The notes beneath the pieces were generated by a model. That model was not told where the DNA came from and did no database searches. It saw only the letters and a list, made by a program, of their open reading frames with translations. From positions 682,001 through 746,000 of the forward strand of contig NZ_CAJGZP010000001.1 of NCBI RefSeq assembly GCF_904846155.1: a stretch of DNA of 64,000 nucleotides. Reading direction: 5' to 3'. Every line of letters begins with the position of its first letter. The first letter of the stretch is position 1. Source of the DNA: Psychrobacter fulvigenes (GTDB lineage: Bacteria; Pseudomonadota; Gammaproteobacteria; Pseudomonadales; Moraxellaceae). This document shows positions 47,803 through 56,870 of the stretch, one piece after another. The position numbers were made by a program, and so were the translations under genes.

Positions 47803-49593
47803 ATGCAGCTCCTTCCCATTCCGCCTGTCACCCAGACACTTCAGCGCTTTATTGAGGGTATATCCCCGCTATTAAATGAGACTGAGCGTGAGAAAACCAA
47901 AGCGGCTGCGGCTGATTTTGCCACTAATGACGCGCCAATATTACAACAGCGCCTGATGGATTATGCCGAAGAACAAGCAAAAAGTGGACAAAGTTGGCTG
48001 ACCAAAATCAAGCTTGCCGAATACCTGCAAGATAGACGTCCGCTAGCGCTGTCTAATAACGCCAGTTTGCAGCTAGACTATCCTGACAAGGCAGTAGGTA
48101 CGGCACGCGCCGCCTCGTTTATTCATCGAATGGTTCGTACGCATATCGACTATATGAGTGGCAATATAACGCCGCCAACGGATCCGCGCGGGCAGCCTAT
48201 CTCTACCTATAACTGGCGTATTTTGACTGGCGCGGTACGTGAGCCGCATCCTGAAGGCGACTACTATTACTACGCCGCCAACCAAGTTGCCAATCGTCAT
48301 ATTAGCGTGCTCTGGCAAGGGCATCATATCGCTCTGCAAGTAACGGATGCACAGGGCAAAGTATTCTCAGTTGAGTCGCTAACAAAGGCGCTTGAAGCCA
48401 TTATAAATAGCGACTATGACCAGCCCGCTTTTGCGTTTAGCGCTATTAGTGCTTTGGGTAGTGCAAAAACTGCGCATTATCTTGATTTGCTCAGCAAAGA
48501 GCCAGCAAACAGACGAGCTTATGACGCTCTGCGCGATAGCTTATTTACCTTTTCGATGTACCATTTTGCAGACTCGTCCAAAAAGACTGAGCTTGAACAA
48601 GCCGAGACCGAGCAGATACAGCAGCAAACCTTTATGCCTGGCAATGCTTGGCAATTTAAACCTATCAATTATCAGATGGATCTACAATCAGACTTTTTAG
48701 CCATTCATTTTGAGCATAGCGAAATCGATGGCGCAGCGCTGAATCATCTATTCACTTATGCTTTTGCGCTTGAGCTGCAGGATGATGGCAATGAAGAGAA
48801 AGAAGAGTCAGACCTGCCATCTTTGCAGCAATTAGACTGGGCGTGTAATGAGCATAATCATAATGAGGCGACGATAGCGAGTATCGTACAAGATATTGCA
48901 GCCGTTACTGCGCAAGCAAAACAGATCGAAGTACAACGATGTACGGTCGACTATAGCGCCATCATTAATAAAAACAGCACCAATAAAGACAATAGCATCA
49001 AAGTCAGTCACGATGCCATGATGCAGTTTGCCCTGATTTATGCGCAGTTAAAAGTATTTGATAAAGTACGTCATACTTATGAAGCGGTTGATACCAGTCA
49101 CTTTATGGCGGGGCGTACCGAAGGCCTGCGTCCTAACAGTCATGAGGCGATTGCATTATGCCAAGCGTTGCTGACGGGTAGTGCCACTCAAGAACAGCTG
49201 GCAAGCGCCTTTACTACCCATAAACAGCGGGTCATCGCTTGCAAAACCGGTCAAGCGTTCGACCGTCATTTAACGGGCTTGAAAATGATGATGCAGGATA
49301 GCATCAATCAAAGCGACATGAATCAAGCAAAGGTATTTTTTCAAAGTGCAGGTTATCAGAAACTGACTGGCGGTGACTTTCTATCTACTTCATCTATGGG
49401 CGTTCGCTATCCTGTTAAGCGTATTTTATTTGCACCAACGTATGCGGGCGGTTTTGGAGTGAACTATAGTTTGGGTGAGTACAAATATGAATTTGTACTT
49501 TTTGCGGATAAAGAGAGTAGGCAGCACCTTAATGATATGTGTAAAAGTTGTATTGAAGGTATTGATAAACTGATTGAACTCATAAACAAATGA
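47803..49593 (+). CDS. Choline/carnitine O-acyltransferase family protein
   Basis: 596-aa member of a family best known from eukaryotes (carnitine acetyl- and palmitoyltransferases). It starts LPIPPVTQTLQRFIEGISPLL, the usual N-terminal motif. The catalytic His is in EHSEIDG (His305; family form EHxxxDG). Further family landmarks are TEGLRPNS, FDRHLTGLKM, the STSSMG triad region (528-531) and FGVNYSLG. No signal peptide is visible. It would move acyl groups between CoA and a hydroxyl acceptor such as carnitine or choline; the acceptor is unknown. It sits alone between the MFS gene and ssb. Confidence 0.9.
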   Translation: MQLLPIPPVTQTLQRFIEGISPLLNETEREKTKAAAADFATNDAPILQQRLMDYAEEQAKSGQSWLTKIKLAEYLQDRRPLALSNNASLQLDYPDKAVGTARAASFIHRMVRTHIDYMSGNITPPTDPRGQPISTYNWRILTGAVREPHPEGDYYYYAANQVANRHISVLWQGHHIALQVTDAQGKVFSVESLTKALEAIINSDYDQPAFAFSAISALGSAKTAHYLDLLSKEPANRRAYDALRDSLFTFSMYHFADSSKKTELEQAETEQIQQQTFMPGNAWQFKPINYQMDLQSDFLAIHFEHSEIDGAALNHLFTYAFALELQDDGNEEKEESDLPSLQQLDWACNEHNHNEATIASIVQDIAAVTAQAKQIEVQRCTVDYSAIINKNSTNKDNSIKVSHDAMMQFALIYAQLKVFDKVRHTYEAVDTSHFMAGRTEGLRPNSHEAIALCQALLTGSATQEQLASAFTTHKQRVIACKTGQAFDRHLTGLKMMMQDSINQSDMNQAKVFFQSAGYQKLTGGDFLSTSSMGVRYPVKRILFAPTYAGGFGVNYSLGEYKYEFVLFADKESRQHLNDMCKSCIEGIDKLIELINK

Positions 49594-49787
49594 AATAAAA
49601 ACTGTAAAAGCCTAAGTGATTGATTTAAAGTAAACTAAGAGTGATGTAAATGTTTATCGACGACATTAATTGTCGTGTGCCTCATAGAGGTCGCTGGATA
49701 TTTGCGTAAAAACGGTATAAAGTAAAACCATATTAGTAAAAGTATCATATGTCAGTGGTAGCTGGCTTTGATTACATAAGTTGTTTT

Positions 49788-49793
49788 TATACT
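49788..49793 (+). promoter_or_regulatory. Likely -10 box for ssb
   Basis: TATACT lies about 42 bp before the ssb ATG in a T-rich context. A TTGATT at 49768 is closer than ideal for a -35 (spacer 14). Confidence 0.35.
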
Positions 49794-49834
49794 AAAATTT
49801 TCATTGATAATATTCATTAAAAAAGGAAGATACT

Positions 49835-50422
49835 ATGCGCGGTGTTAATAAAGTTATCATTATTGGTAATCTCGGTGCCGACCCTGAATCACGTCAATTC
49901 AGTAATGGCGGTAGCGTGACCAATATTTCGGTAGCGACTTCCGAACAGTGGACAGACAAACAAAGCGGCGAAAAGCGTGAAGCGACTGAATGGCATCGTA
50001 TCTCCTTATTTAACCGTTTGGGTGAAATCGCTGCACAGTATTTACGCAAAGGCAGCAAGGTCTATATTGAAGGTAGCCTGCGTACACGTAAATATCAAGA
50101 TCAAAGCGGGCAAGATCGTTACATCACCGAAATTCGTGCTGAGCAAATGCAAATGTTAGATGGCGCGAGTGGTGGTCAGGCTCAAGGAGGCGGTTATGGT
50201 AATCAAGGCGGCCAACAAGGTAGCGGCTTTGGTGGTCAGCAAGGTGGCTATAATCAAGCTGGTGGCGTAGCAGCGGCAGCACAAGGTGGCAACCAAAACA
50301 GCTTCAACAATCAGGGTGCTCCTGCTCAGCAGAACCAATTTAATCAGCCTGCTCAAGCGCCAACGCAACCTAAGCCTACAGCAATGCCAGATGGCCCTGT
50401 AGATGATGATATCCCGTTTTGA
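49835..50422 (+). CDS. ssb: Single-stranded DNA-binding protein
   Basis: 195 aa. The OB-fold occupies residues 1-110, opening [20 protein letters not shown], with [29 protein letters not shown] long Gly/Gln/Asn-rich linker follows, and the acidic tip ends DDDIPF, the docking peptide for partner proteins such as exonuclease I and PriA. AAAAAAGGAAG lies upstream of the ATG. A terminator follows closely. The usual neighbour uvrA is about 4 kb away on the other strand. Confidence 0.98.
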   Translation: MRGVNKVIIIGNLGADPESRQFSNGGSVTNISVATSEQWTDKQSGEKREATEWHRISLFNRLGEIAAQYLRKGSKVYIEGSLRTRKYQDQSGQDRYITEIRAEQMQMLDGASGGQAQGGGYGNQGGQQGSGFGGQQGGYNQAGGVAAAAQGGNQNSFNNQGAPAQQNQFNQPAQAPTQPKPTAMPDGPVDDDIPF

Positions 50423-50459
50423 CGTGTACCTGAGAGTATAGTGTAGTGTTTATGATTTG

Positions 50460-50486
50460 GAGCCTGTGTTTACAGGCTCTTTTTTA
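50460..50486 (+). terminator. Terminator after ssb
   Basis: Perfect 8-bp stem GAGCCTGT/ACAGGCTC with a 4-nt loop, directly followed by a run of T. Confidence 0.92.
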
Positions 50487-50924
50487 TACCTATACTTTTA
50501 GAGTATTAACTTTATTGGAGACTATCGCTGAGTTTATATTTGACTATCTATAAAGTATGATTGTTTCTTCAATCTTTGTTGTGACATAGTTTTTTATAAA
50601 TATACTCAGGATTTATTATAAGAGAGGTTAATCCCTAATGGCTTTATTGAATTATAAATAAGGTATTGAAGTTAAGGCTTGGATAATTACCTCTTATTAT
50701 TTTATTTTTAATTATTCATAAAATATAAATAATATGTTAATCTACTACGGTTGCTAATACGGATTGATTTAATCGTATATATCGATATAAATTCTACAAT
50801 TTTTCGATTCTAATATGGAAAAGAATCGACCGTAACAAAGCAGTATCATTGTTTAACTGTCTGTAACCTAATAAGTCGTAAAAGACCTATTGGGCCTATC
50901 CCTGTTTTTATAGCCGAGGTTATT
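50487..50924. other. AT-rich non-coding region upstream of the H-NS-type gene
   Basis: ~440 bp, strongly AT-rich with A/T tracts and several TATAAAT/ATATAA runs, and no coding frame. Such a region is a plausible self-binding site for an H-NS protein. It contains an inverted repeat at 50804-50829. Confidence 0.6.
50804..50829. promoter_or_regulatory. 8-bp inverted repeat upstream of the H-NS-type gene
   Basis: TCGATTCT and AGAATCGA form perfect 8-bp arms around 10 bp, about 95 bp before the start codon. It may be an operator or a leader hairpin. Confidence 0.4.
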
Positions 50925-51248
50925 ATGAATAAGAATAAAACCATTGATTTAGACAATCTAGATGTAGATGAGTTACGTGCAATCACCGAAAATGCACAGC
51001 AGCTTATTGCAAAAAAACAGCATCAGCGTTTATATGATGCTTATATGCAGTTTGAAAAAATTGCAGAAGAGAGCAATAGTACTATTGAAGAGATCCTAAA
51101 AGCTGGTGAAAAGCTAGAGAAAAAACGCAGTATTAAATATCGCAATACTGACAATAGTGAAGAGACTTGGACAGGCCGTGGTCGTAAGCCCACTTGGCTG
51201 GTTGAAGCGCTAGCAGCAGGGCGTGATCTTGAAGATTTTGCGGTTTAA
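50925..51248 (+). CDS. H-NS family nucleoid-associated protein
   Basis: 107 aa. A helical oligomerisation region (residues ~10-75, rich in Glu, Lys, Ala) precedes a C-terminal AT-hook-like DNA-binding motif, TWTGRGRKPTWL, which is the H-NS signature. The family silences AT-rich foreign DNA and organises the nucleoid. GAGG precedes the ATG by seven bases. It has its own terminator and a long AT-rich upstream region. Confidence 0.93.
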   Translation: MNKNKTIDLDNLDVDELRAITENAQQLIAKKQHQRLYDAYMQFEKIAEESNSTIEEILKAGEKLEKKRSIKYRNTDNSEETWTGRGRKPTWLVEALAAGRDLEDFAV

Positions 51249-51276
51249 AAATACCGTATCAAGTAGTATAGCTAGT

Positions 51277-51318
51277 AAAAAAAGCCAGTATCTTTAAATG
51301 AAGATACTGGCTTTTTTT
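51277..51318. terminator. Terminator after the H-NS-type gene
   Basis: A long perfect stem (AAAAAAAGCCAGTATCTT and complement) with a small loop and T-run, 29 bp after the stop. Confidence 0.93.
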
Positions 51319-51387
51319 CTGTCATCTATAGGTGATTGTTTGTTATGATAACGTCATTTTCACTTTACCTATATAAGTAGTCTCACT

Positions 51388-52206
51388 GTGCCTCAAGCGT
51401 CTGCTTCGTCTCATAAACGTCCTCGTAAGCTATGGTGGCTAATTGGGTTTGTGCTATTTGCTTTATTTACGCTGTTACAAATGCCAGCAGCGTGGGTGAT
51501 CGAAAAATACGCGCCCGAGTCGTCTTATGTACAGCATGTCTCAGGTAATCTATGGCAAGGCTCTGTCATTTGGCAACTGCCTTTAACGACGACACCGTTG
51601 ACCGGCTCAGCCAGTTGGACGTGGCAGCCATGGCAGTTGTTTTTGGGCAAGATTGGTGCCGATGTCGATATCAGTACAGGGCAGACACGGCTGAATGGAC
51701 AAGTCAAAGTCGGACGCCACTCTTGGCAGATTGCCGATATGAGTGGCAAGATCGCCCCTGAGACGCTGGCTAGCGTGGTCGATTGGCAACTACCCAATAC
51801 TCCTATTCAGGTCAATGCGGTTTCATTGCAGCGTCGGTCAGGTTCAGATGCAAAGGTCGCAGGCTTTACGCAAGCAGATGGTCAGCTGACATGGGTCGGT
51901 GGTGAGGTCGGCTATCCAAATGGCGGCAAGGTTTTTTATATCACGATGCCCGCCATGCGTGCGCAGCTCACGACAGAACAAAAAAACAATAAAAACCTGC
52001 TACATGTGAATTTATTAAACAATCAAGATAAGCGCTTGGGCAATTTATATCTTGATGGTGATAATATGCTGGATGTCAGTTTGACGCAGCGCTTACTGGA
52101 AAACATGCCAGAGTATAAAGGGCAAGCACCACAAGACACCCCTGTGGTAAGCGTGCGTCAGCCATTACTATCAGGGTCGTTATTGTCGGATTCAGGGGCG
52201 CGTTAA
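51388..52206 (+). CDS. gspN: Type II secretion system protein N
   Basis: 272-aa GspN/PulN-like protein of the general secretory pathway. One N-terminal membrane segment (about residues 16-36) is followed by a large periplasmic domain, with WVIEKYAPESSYVQHVSGNLWQG and repeated beta-strand pattern typical of GspN. The start is GTG at 51388. It abuts gspC with no gap. The order N-C-D is seen in Acinetobacter-type gene clusters. Confidence 0.88.
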   Translation: MPQASASSHKRPRKLWWLIGFVLFALFTLLQMPAAWVIEKYAPESSYVQHVSGNLWQGSVIWQLPLTTTPLTGSASWTWQPWQLFLGKIGADVDISTGQTRLNGQVKVGRHSWQIADMSGKIAPETLASVVDWQLPNTPIQVNAVSLQRRSGSDAKVAGFTQADGQLTWVGGEVGYPNGGKVFYITMPAMRAQLTTEQKNNKNLLHVNLLNNQDKRLGNLYLDGDNMLDVSLTQRLLENMPEYKGQAPQDTPVVSVRQPLLSGSLLSDSGAR

Positions 52207-53133
52207 ATGATAAGTATCTCGGCACGCCTAAAACCAGTCGTAAATAGTCTAAATCGTTTTTCAGGCTGGCTGTTATTATTGGCAGTTGGCTGGTTGGCTT
52301 GGACAGCCGCACGGCTGTTGTGGCTGATATTAGCTCCGCCAGCAGCCCCTGCACTTCCAGTACAGGCATTGCAAAATAATATGGGCTCGACAGCTGACAA
52401 CAGTAGTCTCTTCGCCATCTTTGCCGATCCCGAACTGGCTGCCGCTGTGACTCAGCCACCGCCTAATGTGGCACTAAAAGGGGTGATGCTGGCCATACCG
52501 TCAAGCCTGTCCTCAGCTTTGTTGGATGTGAATGGCGAAGTAAAGAACTACCGCATCGGTGATGAATTGCAAGATAGCGGCTATACCTTGGTCGCAGTTG
52601 ATTGGGATTCTGCCATTATTGCCGATGCTGCTGATAAGCAAAGTGTGATTAGTATGGCGGATGCTATGCCACTGGATCAAGGCAGTATGGCGGCAGGCGG
52701 TATGAGCAACCAGCGTTTACCTGAGGGTGTCCCGATGTCATCTACAATGCCGCAAGCGTTGGCTTTACCCAATGCCTTAGATACGAATGAAGGTGTCAAT
52801 TCTGTTAATAATCCTGCCGTCAATACTGAGAGTCCCACATCTGCTATCGATGAAGCAGTGGAGGCATTGCAACAAAGCCCAGCCAGTTATCTGAGTCGTA
52901 TGGGTGTGATGGCTGCAGGCGAAGGCTATCAAGTAACAGCGGCAATGCCAGCCGAGGTGCGCAATCGTTTGGGGTTAGAGCCGGGGGATCGGGTAATGAC
53001 GGTCAACGGTCAAAGCGTCGGCAACGATCCTATGCAAGATGCAGGAGTATTACAGCAAGTACAGCAAACAGGCGAAGCGCAGATCGAAGTCAAGCGCGGT
53101 GATCAAGTAATCACCATTCGTCAGCAGTTTTAA
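52207..53133 (+). CDS. gspC: Type II secretion system protein C
   Basis: 308-aa inner-membrane protein that links the secretin GspD to the inner platform. One membrane segment (about residues 18-40), then the HR domain (NVALKGVMLAIP to YRIGDEL), a Ser/Asn-rich linker and a C-terminal PDZ domain (NRLGLEPGDRVMTVNGQSV). The ATG directly follows the gspN stop, so both are translated from one message. Confidence 0.92.
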   Translation: MISISARLKPVVNSLNRFSGWLLLLAVGWLAWTAARLLWLILAPPAAPALPVQALQNNMGSTADNSSLFAIFADPELAAAVTQPPPNVALKGVMLAIPSSLSSALLDVNGEVKNYRIGDELQDSGYTLVAVDWDSAIIADAADKQSVISMADAMPLDQGSMAAGGMSNQRLPEGVPMSSTMPQALALPNALDTNEGVNSVNNPAVNTESPTSAIDEAVEALQQSPASYLSRMGVMAAGEGYQVTAAMPAEVRNRLGLEPGDRVMTVNGQSVGNDPMQDAGVLQQVQQTGEAQIEVKRGDQVITIRQQF

Positions 53134-53260
53134 ATCTTATAAGCCGTTTAAAACCTTATGAGTTGGTGCAAACATCCGTTGTTTAAACCACATAAAAACC
53201 TCGTTAATGCTATTTTAGCAGCGTTTCAGTTCAAACTGAGTGACATCACAGTGGATAATT

Positions 53261-55489
53261 ATGACCATGGCAACTATGCATAAATTGACAATAAACCCTT
53301 TGCGCCACTCACTGCAGCGTTTGCTGACTCTCTGTCGGCCATTGTGTTTAGCCTTGCCACTCTGGGCCGCGACGTGCGGAGTTGCCAGTGCTGAGAGCTG
53401 GAAGGTGAATCTGCAAGATGCCGATATCAAAGCCTTTATTAATGAAGTGGCCACCATCACCGATCAAAACTTCGTTCTCGATCCGCGTATCAATGGTAAC
53501 GTCACCGTCATCTCTAACCGCGCCCTATCACGTGATGAGATCTACCAGCTGTTTTTGAGTGTCATGCAAGTCAATGGTATTGCCGCGATTGATTCAGGCA
53601 CCACGGTAAAGCTAATGCCGGACAATATCGCTAAGCAATCTGGTATAGCGGTAGACCTGCGTGGTGACAGTATTGGCGAGTCATTAGCAACCCGCGTCAT
53701 TTATTTGACCAATACCCAAGCCGCGGAAGTGCTCGGTGTTATCAGGCCTTTGATGCCGCAATCAGCGCATGCTGCTGCCGTGCCTGGGGTCAATGCGCTG
53801 GTCTTATCTGACCGCTCTGACAGTCTCAATCAACTGACTGCTTTGATTCGTGATTTAGACAGCAATGTCAACGATAGCTTGCAGGTGATACCGCTGCGTC
53901 ATGTCGATGCTGAACGCATGATGGATCTGATAAGTAGCCTTGTTGCCAGTGCAGGCGGCGCGCAGGCGCAGGGTAGTGATCAGCTCAAAGTCATCGCTGA
54001 TAGCGCCAGTGATAGGCTGCTGGTCAAAGGCAGCCCTGAGATGATCGCCAAGGTACAAGAAATGGTCAATCAGCTCGATACTACCCCGTCGCGTCGCTTA
54101 AGTGGTCTGCGCGTCTTTCGACTAAAGTATGCCAGTGCCAGTCATATTGCCGAGATGCTACGGGGACTGTTATCCAATCAATCGATTAATAGCTCTGGTG
54201 CCAGCTCTTCTTTAGAGTCGGCATCATTATCCGATAGCAGCAGTACGGGTGCGGCGCTAAATACTAACAATGCAGCGAATTCAACTAGTACGAGCAATTC
54301 GGCTGTCAACACAGGCGGAAGCAATAATAGTATGGGTGGTAGACCCTTTAGTATCATCGCTGACGAAACTCAAAATGCTGTGATTGTTAATGCGGCGCCA
54401 GAGCTGATGTTTGAGATTGAAGAAGCGGTCAATCAACTCGATAATCGCCGTGCGCAAGTGCTGATTCAAGCGGCTATCGTGGAAGTCTCAGGGGATGATG
54501 CGACCCAGCTTGGAGTCCAGTGGGCACTTGGTAATGCCAATAGTGGCTATGGTGTTGTCAACTTCAATAACGTCGGTGCCAGTGCCGCCTCGCTCGCTGC
54601 TGCCGCTCTTTCAGGTAATGCCAGTGCGGCTGTCGGCTCGATTGCGGGTGCTTTGGTTGGTATTGGCAACAGTAGCAAAGACAGTCAAGGTAATACGCAG
54701 TTTTATGGTGCTATCTTGCAAGCGTTGGATTCCTCTACCAGTGCCAATCTACTGTCCATGCCCTCAATATTGACACTGGATAATGAAAAAGCCAGTATAT
54801 TAGTGGGTCAAAACGTGCCCTTTGTGACGGGTTCTTTTACTACGACTGGCGACTCCTCTACCAATCCGTTTCAGACCATTGATCGGCAAGATATTGGTAT
54901 CAATTTAAATGTCATTCCCCATATCGGCGAAAATGGCACAGTGCGGTTGGAAGTCTCGCAAGAGGTGTCTTCGGTAGTGCCAGGCAGTCTCGGTAATGCC
55001 AGTGGCTTGATTACCAATAAAAGCTTGATTAACACCACGATTTTAGCGGATGATCAGCAGACCATTGCTCTCGGTGGCTTGATGCGAGATAACACCACCA
55101 CCAGACAGCAAAAAGTACCTGGTCTAGGTAGTGTGCCAGTCATAGGCCGACTCTTCCGCTCAGATAATGACACCACCCAAAAGAGTAATTTAATCATATT
55201 TCTGCAACCGACTATATTGCGTAATGGCGGCGCAGTGGCAAGTGTCACAGAGCGTAAATACAATCAAATGCGCGTCTTACAATTGGTGATAGACAAAAAC
55301 GGTACGATTAAGCAGCTGCCGTTAAGTGGCACCGAAGGTTGGGGCGGCAAAGTTGATCCTAACTACGAGCTGATGCCGCTTAATCCACTCGTTCCGAAAA
55401 AAGATCAGACATCACGCCCTGCATCGCAAGGGTTTACCAGAGTAGACAGTCCTAACAGTGAGATGACGACCTATCCGTTAAATCGCTAA
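53261..55489 (+). CDS. gspD: Type II secretion system secretin GspD
   Basis: Outer-membrane secretin channel. The signal peptide ends near GVASAES. The N0 domain starts WKVNLQDADIKAFINEVA, N1-N3 follow, and N3 is interrupted by a Ser/Asn-rich linker at residues ~305-355. The C-terminal secretin domain (from ~400) has VPVIGRLFRSD and the SNLIIFLQPTIL end. From the ATG at 53261 it is 742 aa; the frame is open from a GTG at 53240, but GTGGA lies six bases before 53261. Other gsp genes are not in the window. Confidence 0.95.
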   Translation: MTMATMHKLTINPLRHSLQRLLTLCRPLCLALPLWAATCGVASAESWKVNLQDADIKAFINEVATITDQNFVLDPRINGNVTVISNRALSRDEIYQLFLSVMQVNGIAAIDSGTTVKLMPDNIAKQSGIAVDLRGDSIGESLATRVIYLTNTQAAEVLGVIRPLMPQSAHAAAVPGVNALVLSDRSDSLNQLTALIRDLDSNVNDSLQVIPLRHVDAERMMDLISSLVASAGGAQAQGSDQLKVIADSASDRLLVKGSPEMIAKVQEMVNQLDTTPSRRLSGLRVFRLKYASASHIAEMLRGLLSNQSINSSGASSSLESASLSDSSSTGAALNTNNAANSTSTSNSAVNTGGSNNSMGGRPFSIIADETQNAVIVNAAPELMFEIEEAVNQLDNRRAQVLIQAAIVEVSGDDATQLGVQWALGNANSGYGVVNFNNVGASAASLAAAALSGNASAAVGSIAGALVGIGNSSKDSQGNTQFYGAILQALDSSTSANLLSMPSILTLDNEKASILVGQNVPFVTGSFTTTGDSSTNPFQTIDRQDIGINLNVIPHIGENGTVRLEVSQEVSSVVPGSLGNASGLITNKSLINTTILADDQQTIALGGLMRDNTTTRQQKVPGLGSVPVIGRLFRSDNDTTQKSNLIIFLQPTILRNGGAVASVTERKYNQMRVLQLVIDKNGTIKQLPLSGTEGWGGKVDPNYELMPLNPLVPKKDQTSRPASQGFTRVDSPNSEMTTYPLNR

Positions 55490-55512
55490 ATCGTGGCTAG
55501 GAGTAAGAGACA

Positions 55513-55674
55513 ATGAATAAGAAAAAATGGCTTACTCTCAGCGTTGTCGCAACGGCCTTATTATTGATCCCAAGGCGTAGCAGTCGACAAGCGACGCCTG
55601 ACCATCATAAGCCTTCTAAAAAAGACACTGTGAACCAGCCAAATCAAGCTCCGCTTAACGATAAAGATGCTTGA
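55513..55674 (+). CDS. Small secreted or anchored peptide, 53 aa, hypothetical
   Basis: ATG at 55513 with AGGAG nine bases upstream, stop TGA at 55672-55674. The product begins MNKKKWLTLSVVATALLLIP, a clear signal-peptide-like or anchor segment, then RRSSRQATPDHHKPSKK and a Gln/Asn/Pro-rich tail. It lies 23 bp after gspD on the same strand, so it probably shares the transcript. I do not recognise it. It could be a small envelope protein linked to the type II system. Confidence 0.5.
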   Translation: MNKKKWLTLSVVATALLLIPRRSSRQATPDHHKPSKKDTVNQPNQAPLNDKDA

Positions 55675-55814
55675 GCGTAACCCGATAAACGTACCATGAT
55701 AAAACACTTCTATTTTGCCTCGCTTGTAGCTTGACTTGTATTCTCTGCGCTCGACATCCATAAAAGCCATATATTTATTCACAAATTATATATTCACTAA
55801 CATGGAGGCGCCTG

Positions 55815-56864
55815 ATGACTGATATAAGTTCATCGTTCACGGCTCAAAGCCAATCATCTAACGGCTCTCAATCTCATGCTGTTTATCCAACAACCCCATA
55901 TCCACTCATAGATACCCATACGCACTTTGATGCGCCAGTCTTTGATCATGATAGGCGCCAGCAAGCAAAGCGTGCCTATGCGCAAGGCATTCGGCACCTG
56001 ATGTTGGTTGGCTATCTGCATCGTCACTTTGATAGGTTGTATGCAACGCAGCAGGAACTGGCGCAGATAGAATCAGCTGATGCTAGTGAGAAAAATCCCT
56101 CCTCGGATACTTATCCTCAAACCCATATTGCGTTAGGGTTGCATCCTTTTTATATCGAGCAACATACTGACGCTGATCTCAGCAGTATGGCGCAAATAAT
56201 CCGTCAGCAGCGCCCGATCGCAATCGGTGAGATAGGCTTGGATACTTATACCGATGCTATGAAACAGCCAGCAGCCTTGGAAAAGCAGCAGCGTTTTTTT
56301 GCAGCGCAGTTGGACATGGCGGTGACGCATCAACTGCCTGTCATGCTGCATATTCGTAAGGCTCATGCTGAGGCGTTGGCGCTGTTAAAAGCACACGATT
56401 ATGATGCTCATAAGCTTGGCGGTATCGCGCATAGTTTCAGTGGCGGCGTACAAGAGGCGAAGGCTTTCGTTAAGCTAGGCTTCAAACTTGGCGTCACGGG
56501 TCAAGTCACCAATCCTAATGCCAAAAAACTGCGACTGGCCATTCAAGCGGCCGTCGATAGTTATGGTATTGAGTGTTTGGTTATCGAGACCGACTGTCCT
56601 GATATGACGCCCATTATGTGTCAGACATCAGGTATGACTCAGCCTGCCAACCAGTCGGCCTTGGGACAGAATGCCGATAATGAGTGGCAAGGCGCTGATG
56701 GTCACAATCGCAATGTGCCTGCCAATCTGCCTTGGGTATTGACTACCCTAAGTGAGCTGCTTGATGTTGAGTGTGCAGTGTTGGCGCGTCAGCTTTGGCA
56801 AAATAGCTGTGACGCCTTACAAGTATCATGGGCGTATCCAGATCTTGAGCAGCAGAGCTTTTAA
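55815..56864 (+). CDS. TatD family hydrolase
   Basis: Metal-dependent TIM-barrel hydrolase of the TatD/YcfH/YjjV group, which includes 3'-5' deoxyribonucleases. N-terminal metal site LIDTHTHFDAP, GEIGLDTY for the bridging Glu, LPVMLHIRKAH, GGIAHSFSGG and the catalytic-site VIETDCPDM are all present. 349 aa, about 85 more than usual: a Ser/Gln-rich N-terminal tail and a Gln/Asn-rich insert between DCPDM and RNVPANLPW account for it. GGAGG lies at good spacing. The tcdA gene starts 6 bp after the stop. Confidence 0.93.
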   Translation: MTDISSSFTAQSQSSNGSQSHAVYPTTPYPLIDTHTHFDAPVFDHDRRQQAKRAYAQGIRHLMLVGYLHRHFDRLYATQQELAQIESADASEKNPSSDTYPQTHIALGLHPFYIEQHTDADLSSMAQIIRQQRPIAIGEIGLDTYTDAMKQPAALEKQQRFFAAQLDMAVTHQLPVMLHIRKAHAEALALLKAHDYDAHKLGGIAHSFSGGVQEAKAFVKLGFKLGVTGQVTNPNAKKLRLAIQAAVDSYGIECLVIETDCPDMTPIMCQTSGMTQPANQSALGQNADNEWQGADGHNRNVPANLPWVLTTLSELLDVECAVLARQLWQNSCDALQVSWAYPDLEQQSF

Positions 56865-56870
56865 CCCATT

